DNA from: Amia ocellicauda
Taxonomy: Eukaryota; Chordata; Actinopteri; Amiiformes; Amiidae
Direction: 5' to 3'
Length of the DNA stretch: 64,000 nucleotides
Assembly: GCF_036373705.1 (NCBI RefSeq)
Contig: NC_089851.1
Span: 39,981,470 to 40,045,469 of the forward strand
In this document: piece after piece, positions 33,841 to 47,416 of the stretch
Layout: each line of letters opens with the position of its first letter
Position numbering within the stretch: the first letter of the stretch is position 1
Notes under the pieces: model-generated
Told to the model about the DNA's origin: nothing
The model's database searches: none
Seen by the model: only the letters and a program-made list of their open reading frames with translations
Position numbers and translations under genes: made by a program

Positions 33841-35396
33841 GCCCACAATACCCCTGTTGGACACCAAAGGTCGTCATCGCCTGAGTATTAATCAGTATAC
33901 CAATATTCCTCTACACTCTGTGCACCTGCTCTTCACTCCCTGCTATCATTCATCACTCAACCTCAGCCACTGTTATTGCTTCACTATATTAACCGCCTGG
34001 TCCCATGCTTCTACGCTATGTCTTGTATTCCAATGGTTTCACATCAAAGCACTATTTTGTTTGTCTCTACATTACTGACCACTTCTTTGCCTCTACGACC
34101 ACCATCTCCTGGATTACCCCTCGCCTGCTTCTATGACCACCGCTTCCTGGATTATCCATATTGTCTTGTTCGCCCCATGATTGACCTGCCTTATCGACTT
34201 TGAGTACTGGACTGTCCCTATTGCCCTGTTTTCTGGACCATGACCCTCGCCTGTTCTCGGACCTGTCTGACGCTCTGCACCTGGGTTCCTTCCCTTGGCT
34301 ACCGGTATGTGACAGAAGACGTAGCCTGACCATGGACCCAGCAGAGCTGTCCGCCCTGTAAACAGCGATGACTAATCAGAGTGCTCGCCTTAGGGAACAC
34401 ACAGTGAAGTTAGACTAGATCGCCATAACACTGGATTAACTCCTCCATCGGATTCCGGCACCACTGTCACAGGACAGCCCTCCTGTATTGGCTTCTGCAG
34501 TTGTAGCCTCTGCTACCGAAGTGAGATCTGTCCATCTCCCAGTGCCTGAAAAATACGACGAGTCACCTGACAAGTGTGAGGGCTTCCTCCTCCAGTGCGG
34601 CTCTCCAATAGGCATCTGCTGTCTGGACAAGGCAGAAGGCTCACTCGTTCGCTGAACCACTTCCTTGATCACTCCAAGGTGGTGTTCAATCACCCAACAG
34701 AGGGCATTTCCGTGATTCCTGTTCGGTTCATCACAGTTCTTCCCAGGACCCTGCTGTGAGTACAGGAACATGTCCATTACTGACAATGTCACAAAGTCAC
34801 TTACAAGCCAAGGTCATGTGGGGTTCTATCTGGGGTTGTATCTGCTTTGCTGGACTCAGGGTCAGCGGGGAACTTCATACATGGCGCAACCATAGAGCAT
34901 CTTGGAATTCCCCTCATTCCATGCCTGCCTCTTCTCCACACCGCTCTGCATCATCAACCCATTGGCAACGGTAACATCACACGAAGAACGGTTCACAAAA
35001 TATTGCAGATCGGCTCCTTCACACAGAAGAACTCTCTCTATTCATCATTGACTCCCCCAGCGCCGACGTCATCCTTGGGTTTCCCTGGCTTTCCCATCAT
35101 AAGCCGGCGATATCCTGGAGGGATGGTGACATTCTCTCATGAGGTCCACAGTACTTTTCGCGATGCCTCTCCCTGCCATGTTGAGCTACGCACATAGAAA
35201 GCCCTCTCCTTTCCACTGCGCCAGAGATCCCACTGGAATACACAGAATTGTCAGCAGTAGTCAATAAAAGCCAAGCCTCCTGCCTGCCTCCACATTGCCC
35301 AGGAGATTGTGCCACTGATCTTCTCTTCAGTACATCTCCTCTCAGGGGATGTGTACCCTTTCCATTCCCGAGTCCCAAGCTATGGATGCATATATA
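33841..35396 (+). pseudogene. Ty3/gypsy-type retrotransposon remnant, left part (gag/protease region)
   Basis: After LTR-like or leader sequence, 34331 reads MDPAELSAL followed by a stop, then gag-like coding in shifting frames. The clearest domain is an aspartic protease at about 34845-35140: LDSGSAGNFIHG (Asp-Ser-Gly active site) and ILGFPWL-like blocks. It is riddled with stops and shifts. It is cut at 35396 by a Tc1 insertion and resumes with the reverse transcriptase beyond; the protein context on the two sides (SPKLWMHI before, FFFVMKKDGG after, the latter seen only in unit C) is continuous for this family. Confidence 0.7.
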
Positions 35397-35627
35397 CAAT
35401 GAGGAAAAAAAGTATTTGATCCCCTGCTGATTTTGTACATTTGCCCACTGACAAAGAAATGATCAGTCTATAATTTTAATGGTAGGTGTATTTTAACAGT
35501 GAGAGACAGAATAACAACAAAAAAATCCAGAAAAACGCATTTCAAAAAAGTTATAAATTGATTTGCATGTTAATGAGGGAAATAAGTATTTGATCCCCTA
35601 TCAATCAGCAAGATTTCTGGCTCCCAG

Positions 35628-35716
35628 GTGTCTTTTATATAGGTAACGAGCTGAGATTAGGAGCACTCTCTTAAAGGGAGTGCTCCTAATCTCAGCTCGT
35701 TACCTGTATAAAAGAC
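35628..35716. repeat. Tc1 5' hairpin (long palindrome)
   Basis: GTCTTTTATATAGGTAACGA... and its inverted counterpart ...TCGTTACCTGTATAAAAGAC, about 38 pairs around a short AT/AA loop, just upstream of the transposase ATG. Also complete in copies C (48323-48409) and D (58080-58167, with one mismatch), half lost in copy A. Confidence 0.8.
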
Positions 35717-35762
35717 ACCTGTCCACAGAAGCAATCAATCAATCAGATTCCAACTCTCCACC

Positions 35763-36254
35763 ATGGCCAAGACCAAAGAGCTGTCCAAGGATGTCAGGGA
35801 CAAGATTGTAGACCTACACAAGGCTGGAATGGGCTACAAGACCATCGCCAAGCAGCTTGGTGAGAAGGTGACAACAGTTGGTGCGATTATACGCAAATGG
35901 AAGAAACACAAAATAACTGTCAGTCTCCCTCGGTCTGGGGCTCCATGCAAGATCTCACCTCGTGGAATATCAATGATCATAAGAATGGTGAGGAATCAGC
36001 GCAGAACTACACGGGAGGATCTTGTTAATGATCTCAAGGCAGCTGGGACCATAGTCACCAAGAAAACAATTGGTAACACACTATGCCGTGAAGGACTGAA
36101 ATCCTGCAGCGCCCGCAAGGTCCCCCTACTCAAGAAAGCACATGTACAGGCCCGTCTGAAGTTTGCCAATGAACATCTGAATGATTCAGAGGAGAACTGG
36201 GTGAAAGTGTTGTGGTCAGATGAGACCAAAATCGAGCTCTTTGGCATCAACTAA
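35763..36254 (+). pseudogene. Tc1 transposase N-terminal fragment
   Basis: 163 codons with the HTH region and first catalytic Asp ([11 protein letters not shown]); the remaining catalytic half is deleted. Could in principle make a DNA-binding-only peptide, but there is no evidence that it does. Confidence 0.85.
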
Positions 36255-36358
36255 ATTTATAACTTTTTTGAAATGTGTTTTTCTGGATTTTTTTGTTGTT
36301 ATTCTGTCTCTCACTGTTAAAATACACCTACCATTAAAATTATAGACTGATCATTTCT

Positions 36359-37925
36359 ATAATCAGCGCAATCAGCATACTCCAGACCCAGGAGGGAGAC
36401 GAGTGAAAGACAGCGTTCATCACCAGCAGTGGCCACTACCAGTATCTGCCCTTCTGTCTGGCCAATGCCCCTTCAGTATTCCAGTCCTTTGAGAACGATG
36501 CTCTGAGAGACTATCTGAACCACTTTGCAATTGTTTACATCGATGACATTTACATTTTTTCCCCCGATTTTTCCATTCATATTTCCCATGTCCACCAGGT
36601 TCTGCCAAGCTTGCTTGCGAATGGTCTCTTTGTCCAAAGAAGTGTGAGTTTCACTGTGCACGCATCAGCTTCCTGGGGTACATCATTGACACAATGAGGG
36701 TCAACATGGATAAGAGCAAGGTGATGACTCATTGGCCGCAGCCCCAAACAGTCTAGGATCTGCGTGGTTTCTGGGCTTTGCCAATTTCTACCTCCCCTTT
36801 AACTTCACTACTCGGAGGGACGGCCTGCACTCTCTCCTGAACAGATCAGGCTTCTGACGCCTTTGCCCAGCTGAAAAACTTATTTACCAAGGCTCCCATC
36901 CTGAAGCATCTGGACCCGGCACTCCCATTTGTGATGGATGTTGATGCTTCAGAGAATGGAGTGGGGGCCGTACTCTCCCACCATCAAGGTCAGCCTGCCA
37001 AGCTTTTCCTCTGTGCCTTCTTTTCCAGGAAGCTCTCCTCTGCCGAGTGAAATTACATCGGTAATAGAGAACTGGCGGCCATTAAATTGGCATTTAAGGT
37101 GCCACTGGTTGGAGGGTTCAAAGCATCCTTTTCTGGTCCTTATGGATCACAGAAACTTGGAATACATCCAGGCTTCTAAACAACTCAATCCCTGTAGGCA
37201 CACTGGGCGCTGTTCTTTGCTCTGTTTCGTTTCATGCTAACTTACTGGCCCGGGTCCAAGAATGTCAAGGCAGACACCCTGTCCCGGCAATTTGATCATG
37301 TTTCAGTTCCTTTCTGGCGCGGCACGGATTCGAGAAGCCCTAGACACTGATCCTGCTCCGACCACCTGTCCTCCCCGGAGCATTTATATACCTGATCTGA
37401 TCTCAATTACTACACTGGCTCCATTCCCCTCCTGCTTCAGGACACTCAGGGGTTGCAACGCACTGTCTCCGTCATACAGAGGCAGTTCTGATGGCCTTCC
37501 ATGTCTGAGGATATTACCCGCTTCGTTGCAGCCTGTCCAGCCTGTGCACAACAAAGACCCCACATCAACTCCCAGCAGGTCTACTGATGCCACTCCCCAT
37601 CCCTCTCAGGCCCTGGTCTCACATCTCCATTGACTTAATCACGGATCTCCTCAAGTCAAAGGCAACACCACCATCCAGTTGACCGCTTTTCCAAGGCATG
37701 CAGGCTTATCCCCCTGAAGGGAGTTTCTGTTCATGCATGTCTTTCGTGCATACAGATTGCTGTGGTCGTGGTCCTCAATTTACATCACGGATCTGGACAG
37801 CCTTCATGAAATCCCTCAATATTAATATCAGTCTCACCTCTGGTTACCACCTGAAGTCAAACTCTGTGCACCTGCTCTTCACTCCGAGCCAGCAAACCCG
37901 GAGCACTGCCAACCCAATTTGAATG
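36359..37925 (+). pseudogene. Ty3/gypsy-type retrotransposon remnant, right part (RT, RNase H, integrase)
   Basis: Fragments in order: RT catalytic block [12 protein letters not shown] (about 36530-36570), RNase H with [14 protein letters not shown] (about 36940) and [13 protein letters not shown] (about 37260), then the integrase zinc-binding remnant [16 protein letters not shown] (about 37510-37560) and [14 protein letters not shown] (about 37680-37720). Numerous stops and frameshifts. The chromodomain or LTR end is not seen; the sequence stops at about 37925 and passes into an old Tc1 remnant. Unit C carries the same block at 49107-50760. Confidence 0.8.
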
Positions 37926-38499
37926 CATGGGGCCTCACATGAATCGTTCACTCTTTCCTAATTTTCATTGCTAAACTGCATCTCATTAACACTTGGGACT
38001 GTGTTTTATGGTCAGATAAAAAAAACATTTGCTTCATGGACATGCTCATCAGCTTTTAGAACATTATAATCCCCTATGTGAAATATGGAGGTGTTTTCCT
38101 TAGATTTTTTTTTACATCCTCTGGTGCTGGTGCACTTGTTAGAATCAAGAGAAAGATGGATTCAAGTGTGCAGCAGAACATTTTGTCCTCTTCTAGAAAG
38201 CGCAAGCAAGGTCAAAAATCGATCCAAAGCTACAAAGAAATGGTTAAGTGAAAATAAAATGAAGGATGCATGAAATATTGATTTGTGGGGATGAAAATAA
38301 TTGTGATCATCTTTTTTTTTAAAGCATGCCATTATTTGTAAAACATACGATGTTGCTGAGTTCAGTGATGTTAGTATTAAAATGTAACACATTTTAATTT
38401 ATTTCAGTAAAAAAGATTTCAACCTTGCATTTCTTCTGTTAAACCATCTTTGCTACAATTTATCAAGTGTATGAATACATGTGGAGGCCACTCTGTGTT

Positions 38500-38531
<32 letters not shown>

Positions 38532-38745
38532 CAGTTAGGTCCATAAATGTTTGGACAGTGACCAACCAATTTCTTTTTAGTTATTCTCAGAAAACAAATA
38601 CGAATTCAGACAGACCATCAACTAGAAGTACATTGCAAAACAATACACCCCCGTAGAACATGAAATTCATTTATTTTCGCCAATTTGTCACTGTTCATAG
38701 GCGTATGCCATTCGATTAATTTCTTGCTAACAATTCTGAATCCAC
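37926..38745. other. Old Tc1 scrap and spacer upstream of V9
   Basis: 37980-38260 repeats the right half of the remnant described at 14711-15750. A TA microsatellite (38509-38530) marks the position where unit C carries an additional Tc1-like element. No gene. Confidence 0.55.
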
Positions 38746-38751
38746 TAATGA

Positions 38752-38843
38752 CAGTGACGTCTGGTGGTAATTGTGGTCACTGAAAGAAAAACCGTTAAAC
38801 GTGGTCCTCTGAGATTGGTTAGTTTGTCACAGTCATTTCCTTT
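38752..38843 (+). promoter_or_regulatory. V9 upstream module with TCR-decamer-like site
   Basis: AGTGACGTCT (38753-38762; 9 of 10 to AGTGAYRTCA), then GTGGTCCTCTGAGATTGGTT (38801-38820) and AGTCATTTCCTTT, ending 80 bases before the ATG. Confidence 0.6.
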
Positions 38844-38923
38844 GAATATGTAATCAAAATATATGAGCAGTAAAAATAACTAATATATTAAGCACACACT
38901 TGATCTTAAATCAAGAAGAAAGC

Positions 38924-39348
38924 ATGCATTTAGTTCCAGGCACCGCTTTGCTTTTCTTTTTCATAGGTAAGTGAAGGTCTTGTCTGTTCAAAATATTTAA
39001 GATCAAAGCGAACTCACAATTTAACAATATTGTTCTGTCATTGCAGTGGTAACAATGGCATTGGAACAGAAACCATCCATGACAAAAATGAAGGATAGAA
39101 CTGCAGTTATTACATGTAAAGCCTCTAATGTACCATCTAGCAGTGTTTATATTCACTGGTACCAAAAGAAGGACGGTGAAGCTTTTAAAAGGATCCTTTA
39201 CATAAAGCTTGATGGTACAGGAGTAACTCAAGACTCAACCTATGAAGATTTCCAGGCTGAAAAACGTGGATCTGATGTGTATATTCTTAGAATAACATCT
39301 GTGAAGGACATCCATTCTGCCACATATTATTGTGCCTACTGGGACAGA
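38924..39348 (+). CDS. TRGV: TCR gamma V gene 9 (family 4), leader + V exon
   Basis: Exon 1 (38924-38966, MHLVPGTALLFFFIG) ends at GTAAGT; exon 2 (39047-39348) follows TTGCAG. 115 residues with AVITCKASN (first Cys), YIHWYQKKDGEAFKRILY and IHSATYYCAYWDR. Compared with V4 and V11 it lacks six bases, turning TYGSKDF into TYEDF without loss of frame. Its recombination signal has a variant heptamer. Confidence 0.92.
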
Positions 39349-39388
39349 CACTGTGATACAGATGCTTCAGGCAGTCCTTACAAAAACA
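39349..39388 (+). other. V9 recombination signal, variant heptamer
   Basis: CACTGTG in place of CACAGTG, 24-base spacer, ACAAAAACA nonamer (8 of 9). The essential CAC next to the coding end is kept. Confidence 0.8.
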
Positions 39389-40195
39389 CACAATTACCTC
39401 TATGATTCTGGTTTAACCGTGGCTTTGGATCAGATTAAATAACTGTACTAGACTCTTTTCTGTTCAAGTAAATTACAGTATCTGAGTGCTTCATGATTGT
39501 TACCACATCCAAGACAAGTGTACCCTCAGGCATGAACAGGTGTTCAACTGAATTGTGGAAATTAAACATGAAAAAATTAGAAATCAATTAAATAAATCTT
39601 GTATTTAAAATAACATCAATTCAGTTTATTTAAATTTGTTTTTGTGTATCTATTAATATATGTTTACATAATGTATTAGCAAAGAGCTAAACCACATATT
39701 AATGTATTATATTACTTACATGCATTGCTTTAATATATGTGATTTTATTCTTGTATATGTTTTAATTTATGGTCAGCAATAGCTAAAAGTGTGTAGACAT
39801 TTTATTTAAACTAAGTAAATTAACAGTGAGACAAGAACATTTCCATGTGGAAAATTAAACTGGTAATATTTGAATAACAATATAATAATTCATAATTTTC
39901 AAAAGCATTACATCTACAGTAAAATGCAAAAATCACTAAATACAACATACAAAAGTATGCAGCATGAATTCCAGTTAATGTGATCTAGAAACAAGTACAA
40001 AATGCACTGCTTTTTCATCACTAATGTGTGAAGTGAGTGTTTAAGATTACAATTTATTATTGATTGAAATCATTATTTTTGTTGGTGTATTTATTATAGT
40101 AAGACTCAGTTTTAGCAAATGTGAAAATAATGACTAAGATGTTGTCGTTAGTGGTTGTAAGGAAGTTGTCCTTTAAAACAATAAACCGCAAAAGA
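39389..40195. other. No gene recognised
   Basis: AT-rich V9-V10 spacer, nearly the same as 53533-54340. Confidence 0.45.
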
Positions 40196-40200
40196 GTATT

Positions 40201-40243
40201 GCGTGGCCCTCTGAGATTGGTTAATGTTTAGTCATTTCCTTTC
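40201..40243 (+). promoter_or_regulatory. V10 upstream module
   Basis: GCGTGGCCCTCTGAGATTGG and GTCATTTCCTTT, ending 73 bases before the ATG. Confidence 0.6.
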
Positions 40244-40316
40244 AGATCTCATTTCAAATATCAAGTTACCTAAGGAAATGAAGATTCTGTACCTACCTGC
40301 AGAGACCCCCATCAGC

Positions 40317-40750
40317 ATGTTTCTTGCTTCATGTCTAATCATATCTGCTCTGTTGCTTGGTAAGTGACAATTTAATTTGATTTCATGTTTGAGTGCACAA
40401 GCAATTCAACTGAACCTGTTTTATTTTTTGTTACAGTTGCAGAGGCAGAAATCACTTTGAAACAAGAAAGGATGACACTGACGAGATCAAAAACCAAAAC
40501 AGCCCGGATTAGGTGCAAATTATCTGGGACAGACTTTGGCAGTGCTTATATTCACTGGTACCAGCAGAAAGAAAGCCAAGCTTTAAATAGGATTCTTTAC
40601 ATAGCTGATGCAACCCCTGTATATGACCAAGACTCCAATAAACCTTTTTTCACTGCAGAAAAGGACACTAATGCTAAAGAGTCCACTCTAATTGTAAGAA
40701 ATTTGGATACCAGCCATTCTGCAACATACTATTGTGCCTGCTGGGACTCT
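40317..40750 (+). CDS. TRGV: TCR gamma V gene 10 (family 5), leader + V exon
   Basis: Exon 1 (40317-40359, MFLASCLIISALLLG) ends at GTAAGT, with an optional in-frame ATG 39 bases upstream; exon 2 (40437-40750) follows TTACAG. 119 residues: ARIRCKLSG, YIHWYQQKESQALNRILY, SHSATYYCACWDS. It keeps the tyrosine corner lost in V5 and has the extra CDR3 Cys. Framework changes against V12 include KQER for EQER and KES for KEG. Confidence 0.93.
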
Positions 40751-40790
40751 CACAGTGATACAGAGTATACATGCATTCTACACAAAAACC
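40751..40790 (+). other. V10 recombination signal
   Basis: CACAGTG, 24-base spacer, ACAAAAACC; both motifs perfect. Confidence 0.9.
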
Positions 40791-42368
40791 ACAGTCAAAG
40801 TAACCTCATTAAAGGTGCTCCTGAAAATATCTTGTGAATATCGTAAAGTGATGTCTATCACTACATCCCACATAACAACTGTTAGTTTCACTCTGTAGAA
40901 TGCTTTATTTCTATTTTGCTTTCTAATTTGTTTAAAGAGGAATGAGTTACTAATAATTATTAGTATATGTATGATACAGCTTGGGAGGGCATTGCTCTGA
41001 AATTGTTTAAGAAGTAGGAAGACTCTTCAAATTCACTTTCCAATTCAGTTCCAATGTCACTTTCAAATGTATTGTTCAGTCAAACAGTAGAACTGCACAA
41101 ATACAAAATAAGTACTGTGAACAAATACACACATTTGCATCTCAAACGTGGCAACCCTGGTGGCAATCAAGGTGCAGGTGGGATGACTTTAAAATGTGAC
41201 ATTAACACCCAGGCAGCAATTTCAGATCTCTGTAAAATGAGGTGAATTTAGGCAGATGAAGAATTTAGTTGAAATTAAATAATTTGGAGATACTTAAAAC
41301 TGTAGAAATAAAATGTACTTTCCTTCTATTACAACTAGTTATCCAGAGATGTGTCCTGAGATTATAGAATCACTTCTTGCACTGAATTTGAAAGTGAAGG
41401 TGTCATATAATTACAATGAATGAGAACTGATCTCATTTTACCCCTAACACACAACAATACCTATGAAGTTACATATTATGTTAATTAATCAAAACTGGTC
41501 TAAATAGATGGGGGAGAGTGGAGCAGTTCCATGACCTCAGCCCTAACTCCAGGCTCTAGAGCGCTCCAATGAGCCCGAGACAAGCTCTGCTCCGGCTCCA
41601 GAGCACAACTAACAAAAACTGTCTAGGTCTGCTCTGGCTCTGGGTCCTGGAGCTGGTTCTGGTCTCCAGATCTGGTTCATAGCCAACCGTTGTGTGGAGG
41701 TTTCTTTTTGAAATGACAACATATATGGACTTTGTCTATTTTTTACGACGATCTCACCACAGTTGCAGTGTTTCAATATTCGTTTTAAAAACAATTCTTA
41801 AATGGAGCATAATACTAGTAACAGTCTGATCACATTATCAAAGTGTTGGAGGCCAAAAAAGTGTCCCGTACCATAACAACACTAAAACAAAACTGAAATA
41901 GCTGTTATCAAAATAAGATGACTTTAATAGGAATAAATGTTTCATAGGCTATGATGAGTCAAACTTAGAATGACACTTTATTCTCACAACACTTGCTTAT
42001 GAACAAGTGTAATTACACATCTCAGTTAGGTTGACAGAAAAAGCTTTACCCATGTTTTATATATTTTTCAATATGTTGAATAATAAGTAGGCTGCACAGT
42101 TTTTTCACTGTCCCCCATTCAATGTTTTAGAAAATGGCAACATATGAAAATCATGGGAGAATTTATTACACAGACAGTAACTAGACAGACAGCTCACACG
42201 TAATGGCCCTAATGAGTGACTGACAGGCATCTTGTGCTCCAGCTCGTCCAATCTCTCACACTACAAATTATTTTATTTTCTATGGCAGCTGCAGGTTATT
42301 AAGCAAAGCTTTATATTTAAAAAATAATAATGCTGGTATTGACGATACTTGACGAACTTATTTTTTCT
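40791..42368. other. No gene; copy of the V5 downstream flank
   Basis: Matches 18360-19990 with small indels, ending at the border of the 42369 duplication. It lacks the SINE-tail insert of the unit A copy and has an extra piece near 42110-42160. Confidence 0.5.
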
Positions 42369-43177
<809 letters not shown>

Positions 43178-44370
43178 TATTTGACTCCACCCATCTTATG
43201 AAACAGAAGTATTTTCAAGTTTCCACAGACAGACACAGGAGAGTAAAGGTGACAGGCAGCCATCTTGCTGTTTTCCTAGTTTCAGACCAGTCTTAGAGAG
43301 ACTTGGGTTACTCTGATTTCATGAAATATAATCTGGGTCTATAAAAGTTTAACATCCAAAATATTTTCAGAAAATAAAGCTCAAGCACCAAAGAGATAAG
43401 ATAGCATTTGTGTGTTACTTGAATTGCATAGTTTATTTACAAAGTCTGATATCTCTCCCTTTCTTAATTTGAGATATCTCAAATTGACTTCCTGTCCTAT
43501 TTCAGATATCTCAAATTCAATTTGAGATATCTTAAATTCACTTCCTGTTCGATTTCAGATATCTTAAAATAGACAGGATGGTCATACAAAACATACAGCA
43601 TTTTCACAGGAAGTCAATTCGAGATATCTTAAATTGATTTCCTGTCCTATTTCTGATATCACGAACAGAATTTGAGATATCAAATTAGACAGGAAGTCAA
43701 TTTGAGATATCTCGAATTGCATATGTGGGTTTGGTTTGTGTTTTGTTGTGAAAACAAAGACAGAAAGCAACACTATGAGCGGTAGAGCCTGACGTCGAAA
43801 GGACTTTTGTGTCTATTTTATTCTTTCTGCTTTACGTGATTGGAGACAGTGTAATAAATACATGTTTCTGCTAAGAGATATGAGGAAGAGCTAAATGTGT
43901 ACATACAACATTATATTCAGACAAGCATTACATTACTGTAGGAAAACATTTCCATGTGCAACGATGCAAATAAATATTTGCTATTTATTATTGTAATCAT
44001 CATCAAGATATGTGCTAGTAGATATGCCTTTAAAATGGCACAACTTATTACTCTTACTACAGGTTTGTAACTGCAAATGACACTTTTTGCTGTATTATTT
44101 ATAATTTACTTAGCAGACGTCCTTAAAGGCAAGTTACACTTGAATCAAAATACACATGTTTCATGATTAATCATACAGTAACAGCAGCTACAATATAGCA
44201 GGTTATAATTGAACTAAAGTGTGCACGTTTCAGTCATGCCGTTTATGGCCGCATTTATTAAACCAGTCCTTAATTGCAATGCTCATTTTGTTTTAAGTTT
44301 GCCTTAATTGAAGTTAGCATTGTCTGTAGTTTGCCTAAATTGAAGTCAATTCAGTTCAGCTGCTGAGTTG
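43178..44370. other. No gene; copy of 810-2000 with the GATATC array (43446-43713)
   Basis: Same content as unit A: AATTTGAGATATC palindromic array and a minus-strand SINE-tail-like segment near 44103. Confidence 0.7.
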
Positions 44371-44389
44371 GTGAAAGTAAACAGGTTGT

Positions 44390-44570
44390 AGAAGGGAGAT
44401 TTTGCCAAGGACTAGCAGGAATTCTGTTGCAGGAGGAGCCAGGTGTGGCCAGTTAGGTGTGAATTGGGAGTAGGTAGACAAAAGCTACTTAAAGCAGCTG
44501 TTGAGAAATAGTTGCGCTGTTTCTTGGTCACAAAAGTTAAGCAGTTGACTAGGCAACAGGAACCAAGAGA

Positions 44571-44601
<31 letters not shown>

Positions 44602-45840
44602 CTACCATTTACATGTGGCCACTACAGTGTCAGGTTTGCAGAATGATTGCCTTCCTGGATGAACTCATCCAAGAAGGTTTCTTTTGTGAACGTTGTCGAC
44701 AGGTTGAAATCCTAGAGATCAAGGTTCGTGATCTTGAGGCTCAGCTTGCCGATCTGTGCTGTATTAGGGATATAGAAGAATTGGTCAATCAGCCCATGAG
44801 AGAGATGGTGTGCATGCCAAAACATAGGAGAGTTGAAACCTTAGAGCAGGACAGCGTAGAGAACTGCTGGGTTACAGTAGGTCGTAAACGCAGAAAAGGG
44901 CGTGCACATCCATTAGAGACACCCCAAAAGCTAGAATTGCCCAACAGGTTCCAACTGCTGGACACCAAGTTGGACAGTGACAGTTCAAAGGATGATGGGG
45001 GGGGCAGATGAGCACCAGAGCACCATGGTGCCCACTCCCCCCAGAACAGGGAGGTAGTTATAGTAGGAGATTCAATTCTTAGAGGTGTAGATCACACAGT
45101 GTGTTCTAGTGATAAGGAGACCCGCATGGTATCTTGCCTGCCTGGTGCTCAGGTTGCAGATCTCCCTAAACTAGTAGACGGGCTACTGGCCAAAGCCGGG
45201 GGGAATCCACTGGTCAAGGTCCACATTGGAACCAATGACATAAGAAAAGGTAGGGTAGAGGTTCTGCAAGACAAATTTAAAGAGTTAGGATCAAAACTAA
45301 AGAGCAGAACCTCCATGGTAGTTTCTCTGAAATACTTCCGGTACCACGTGCCAGGCCAGGGAGACAGGCTGAGATTAGAAAGTTTAACATGTGGTTGAAA
45401 TCTTGGTGTAGGGAAGAGGGTTTTAGGTTTATGGAGCATTGGTCTTTCTTCTGGGATTGATGGGACCTGTACAAACCGGATGGTCTACATCTAAACAGAA
45501 GGGGGGCTAATGCATTTGGAGAGCGTATGTGCAGAGAAATTGAGAATCCTTTAAACTAGGGACCAAGGGGGCAGGGAGCTCTGACAATGGGAGGAAAGAA
45601 AACCAAGGAAAACTGCTAGTAGGAAAGTCCTGAAATGTTTGTAACTCAATGCCAGGAGTATAAGGAACAAGATGTTAGACCTAGAAGCCACAGTGCTGGC
45701 ATGTGACTATGATGTTGTAGGAGTGACAGAAACTTGTCTTACATAACACAGGCTATACAAAGGGACTTAGATAACATTCAGTTGTGGGCCGACACCCGGG
45801 GTCACAAATGGAAATTGGGCTTCAAGGCATAATATCACAA
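44390..45840 (+). pseudogene. CR1/L2-like LINE fragment, unit C copy
   Basis: ORF1 opens at 44613; after the G8 run the esterase blocks GDSILRG, IGTND and DGLHLN follow in another frame, then the endonuclease start NARSIRNK. Differs from the unit A copy in the poly-A length, the G-run and a few substitutions. Confidence 0.75.
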
Positions 45841-46850
45841 TCTGGTCACAATCTGGAACAAACTCCTCAGTCTATGTTTAAATGTTCCCAAATTTTCAGC
45901 TTCAACCACATCACTGGTGAGTTTGTTCAGATTGTGACAACTCTCTGTGTGAAGAAGAGTCTCGCGTTTTCCATTTTGAATGCCTTGAAGCCCAATTTCC
46001 ATTTGTGTCCCCGAGTGCGTGTGTCCCTGCTGATCTGGAAAAGCTCCTCTGGTTTGATGTGGTCGATGCCTTTCATGATTTTGAAGACTTGAATCAAGTC
46101 CCCACGTAGTCTCCTCTGTTCCAGGGTGAAAAGGTTCAGTTCCTCAGTCTCTCAGTAGGACATTCCCTTCAGACCTGGAATAAGTCTGGTTTCTCTCCTC
46201 TGAACTGCCTCTAGAGCAGCGATATCTTTCTTGAAGTGTGGACTTTTGACAATATACCCTAACATCCTGTTTGCCTTTTTTATTGCTTCCCCACATTGTT
46301 TGGATGGGGAGAGTGAGGTGTCCACATAGACTCCTAGGTCTTTCTCATGTGTTACTTAATCTAGTTCTATTCCTCCCATAGTGTAATTATAGTGGACATT
46401 TGTGTTACCTGCATGTAATACCTTGCACTTGTCCACATTGAATTTCATCTGCCAGGTGTTGGCCCACAACTGAATATTATTTAAATCTCTTTGAATAGCC
46501 TGTGCTGCCGAGATTGTATCTGCTGAGTCACCTATTTTAGTATCATCTGCAAATCTGATTAGTTTGCTAACTATCCCAGAGTCCAGATCAGTAATATAGA
46601 TTCGAAAAATCAAAGGCCCTAATACTGATCCCTGTGGAACTCCACTAACAACCTCACTCCAGTTAGAAGCGACTCCTCTAAATCGACACCCTCTGTTTCC
46701 TATACATCAACCAGTTCATGATCCATCTACTTACATTACCCTGAATGCCTGCAGCTTCCAATCTGAGGATCAGTCTTTGGTGTGGAACCTTATCAAAAGC
46801 TTTCTGAAAATCTAACTATATAATATCATATGCTTTCACATGATCTACAG
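45841..46850 (-). pseudogene. LINE reverse transcriptase C-terminal part, unit C copy
   Basis: RFADDTKIGDSAD...WQMKFNVDKCKVLH at 46356-46613 on the minus strand, followed by the C-terminal blocks down to about 45850; tail to tail with the preceding fragment. Confidence 0.75.
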
Positions 46851-47339
46851 CTGCAGTTACATGTTCAAAAAATTATAATAAATTAGGTAAAATCATGCCT
46901 CACCACCTGACCCAATTAATCTTTATTTAAAACCAGCCAATCCTTAGTAATGCGGTAAGGCCACTGCACTTCTATGTGAAAGACCCGAGCTTCAATCCTG
47001 CTGTAGCCGAAACCCCAGATACAAAATATTAGTAGAAATTAATCTTTACTGCAATGGAATGTGCGGTGTTCATTTTACAACCTTGTGATCTGTTTAAATT
47101 ACTGGAATGATTATTCCTTTAAATATTCTGAAGAATATGGGATGGAAATGAAATACTTTATCCTTTACGTTCACATAACATTATGTTAAAAGACCAATTT
47201 ACACTGTAACAGGAGATGAGTTTAAGGTCATCAGTAACATCACAAAGGTTTGCACTGCAGTTAACTAACACACACTATATGTAATTAAGCCACACTACTT
47301 GTTAAGTGTATGTAAGCTTGTGCTGTAATTACATTATCG

Positions 47340-47416
<77 letters not shown>

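Larger units (their letters stand above)
35397..36358 (+). mobile_element. Tc1/mariner element, copy B (right end lost)
   Basis: Left end CAATGAGGAAAAAAAGTA follows TA. Transposase N-terminal part 35763-36254 (MAKTKELSK...[12 protein letters not shown]) is open, then the element jumps directly from GGCATCAACT to its 3' untranslated end; the same internal deletion occurs in copy C. The right terminus is missing: sequence breaks at GATCATTTCTA into gypsy DNA. It interrupts the gypsy remnant. Confidence 0.9.
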
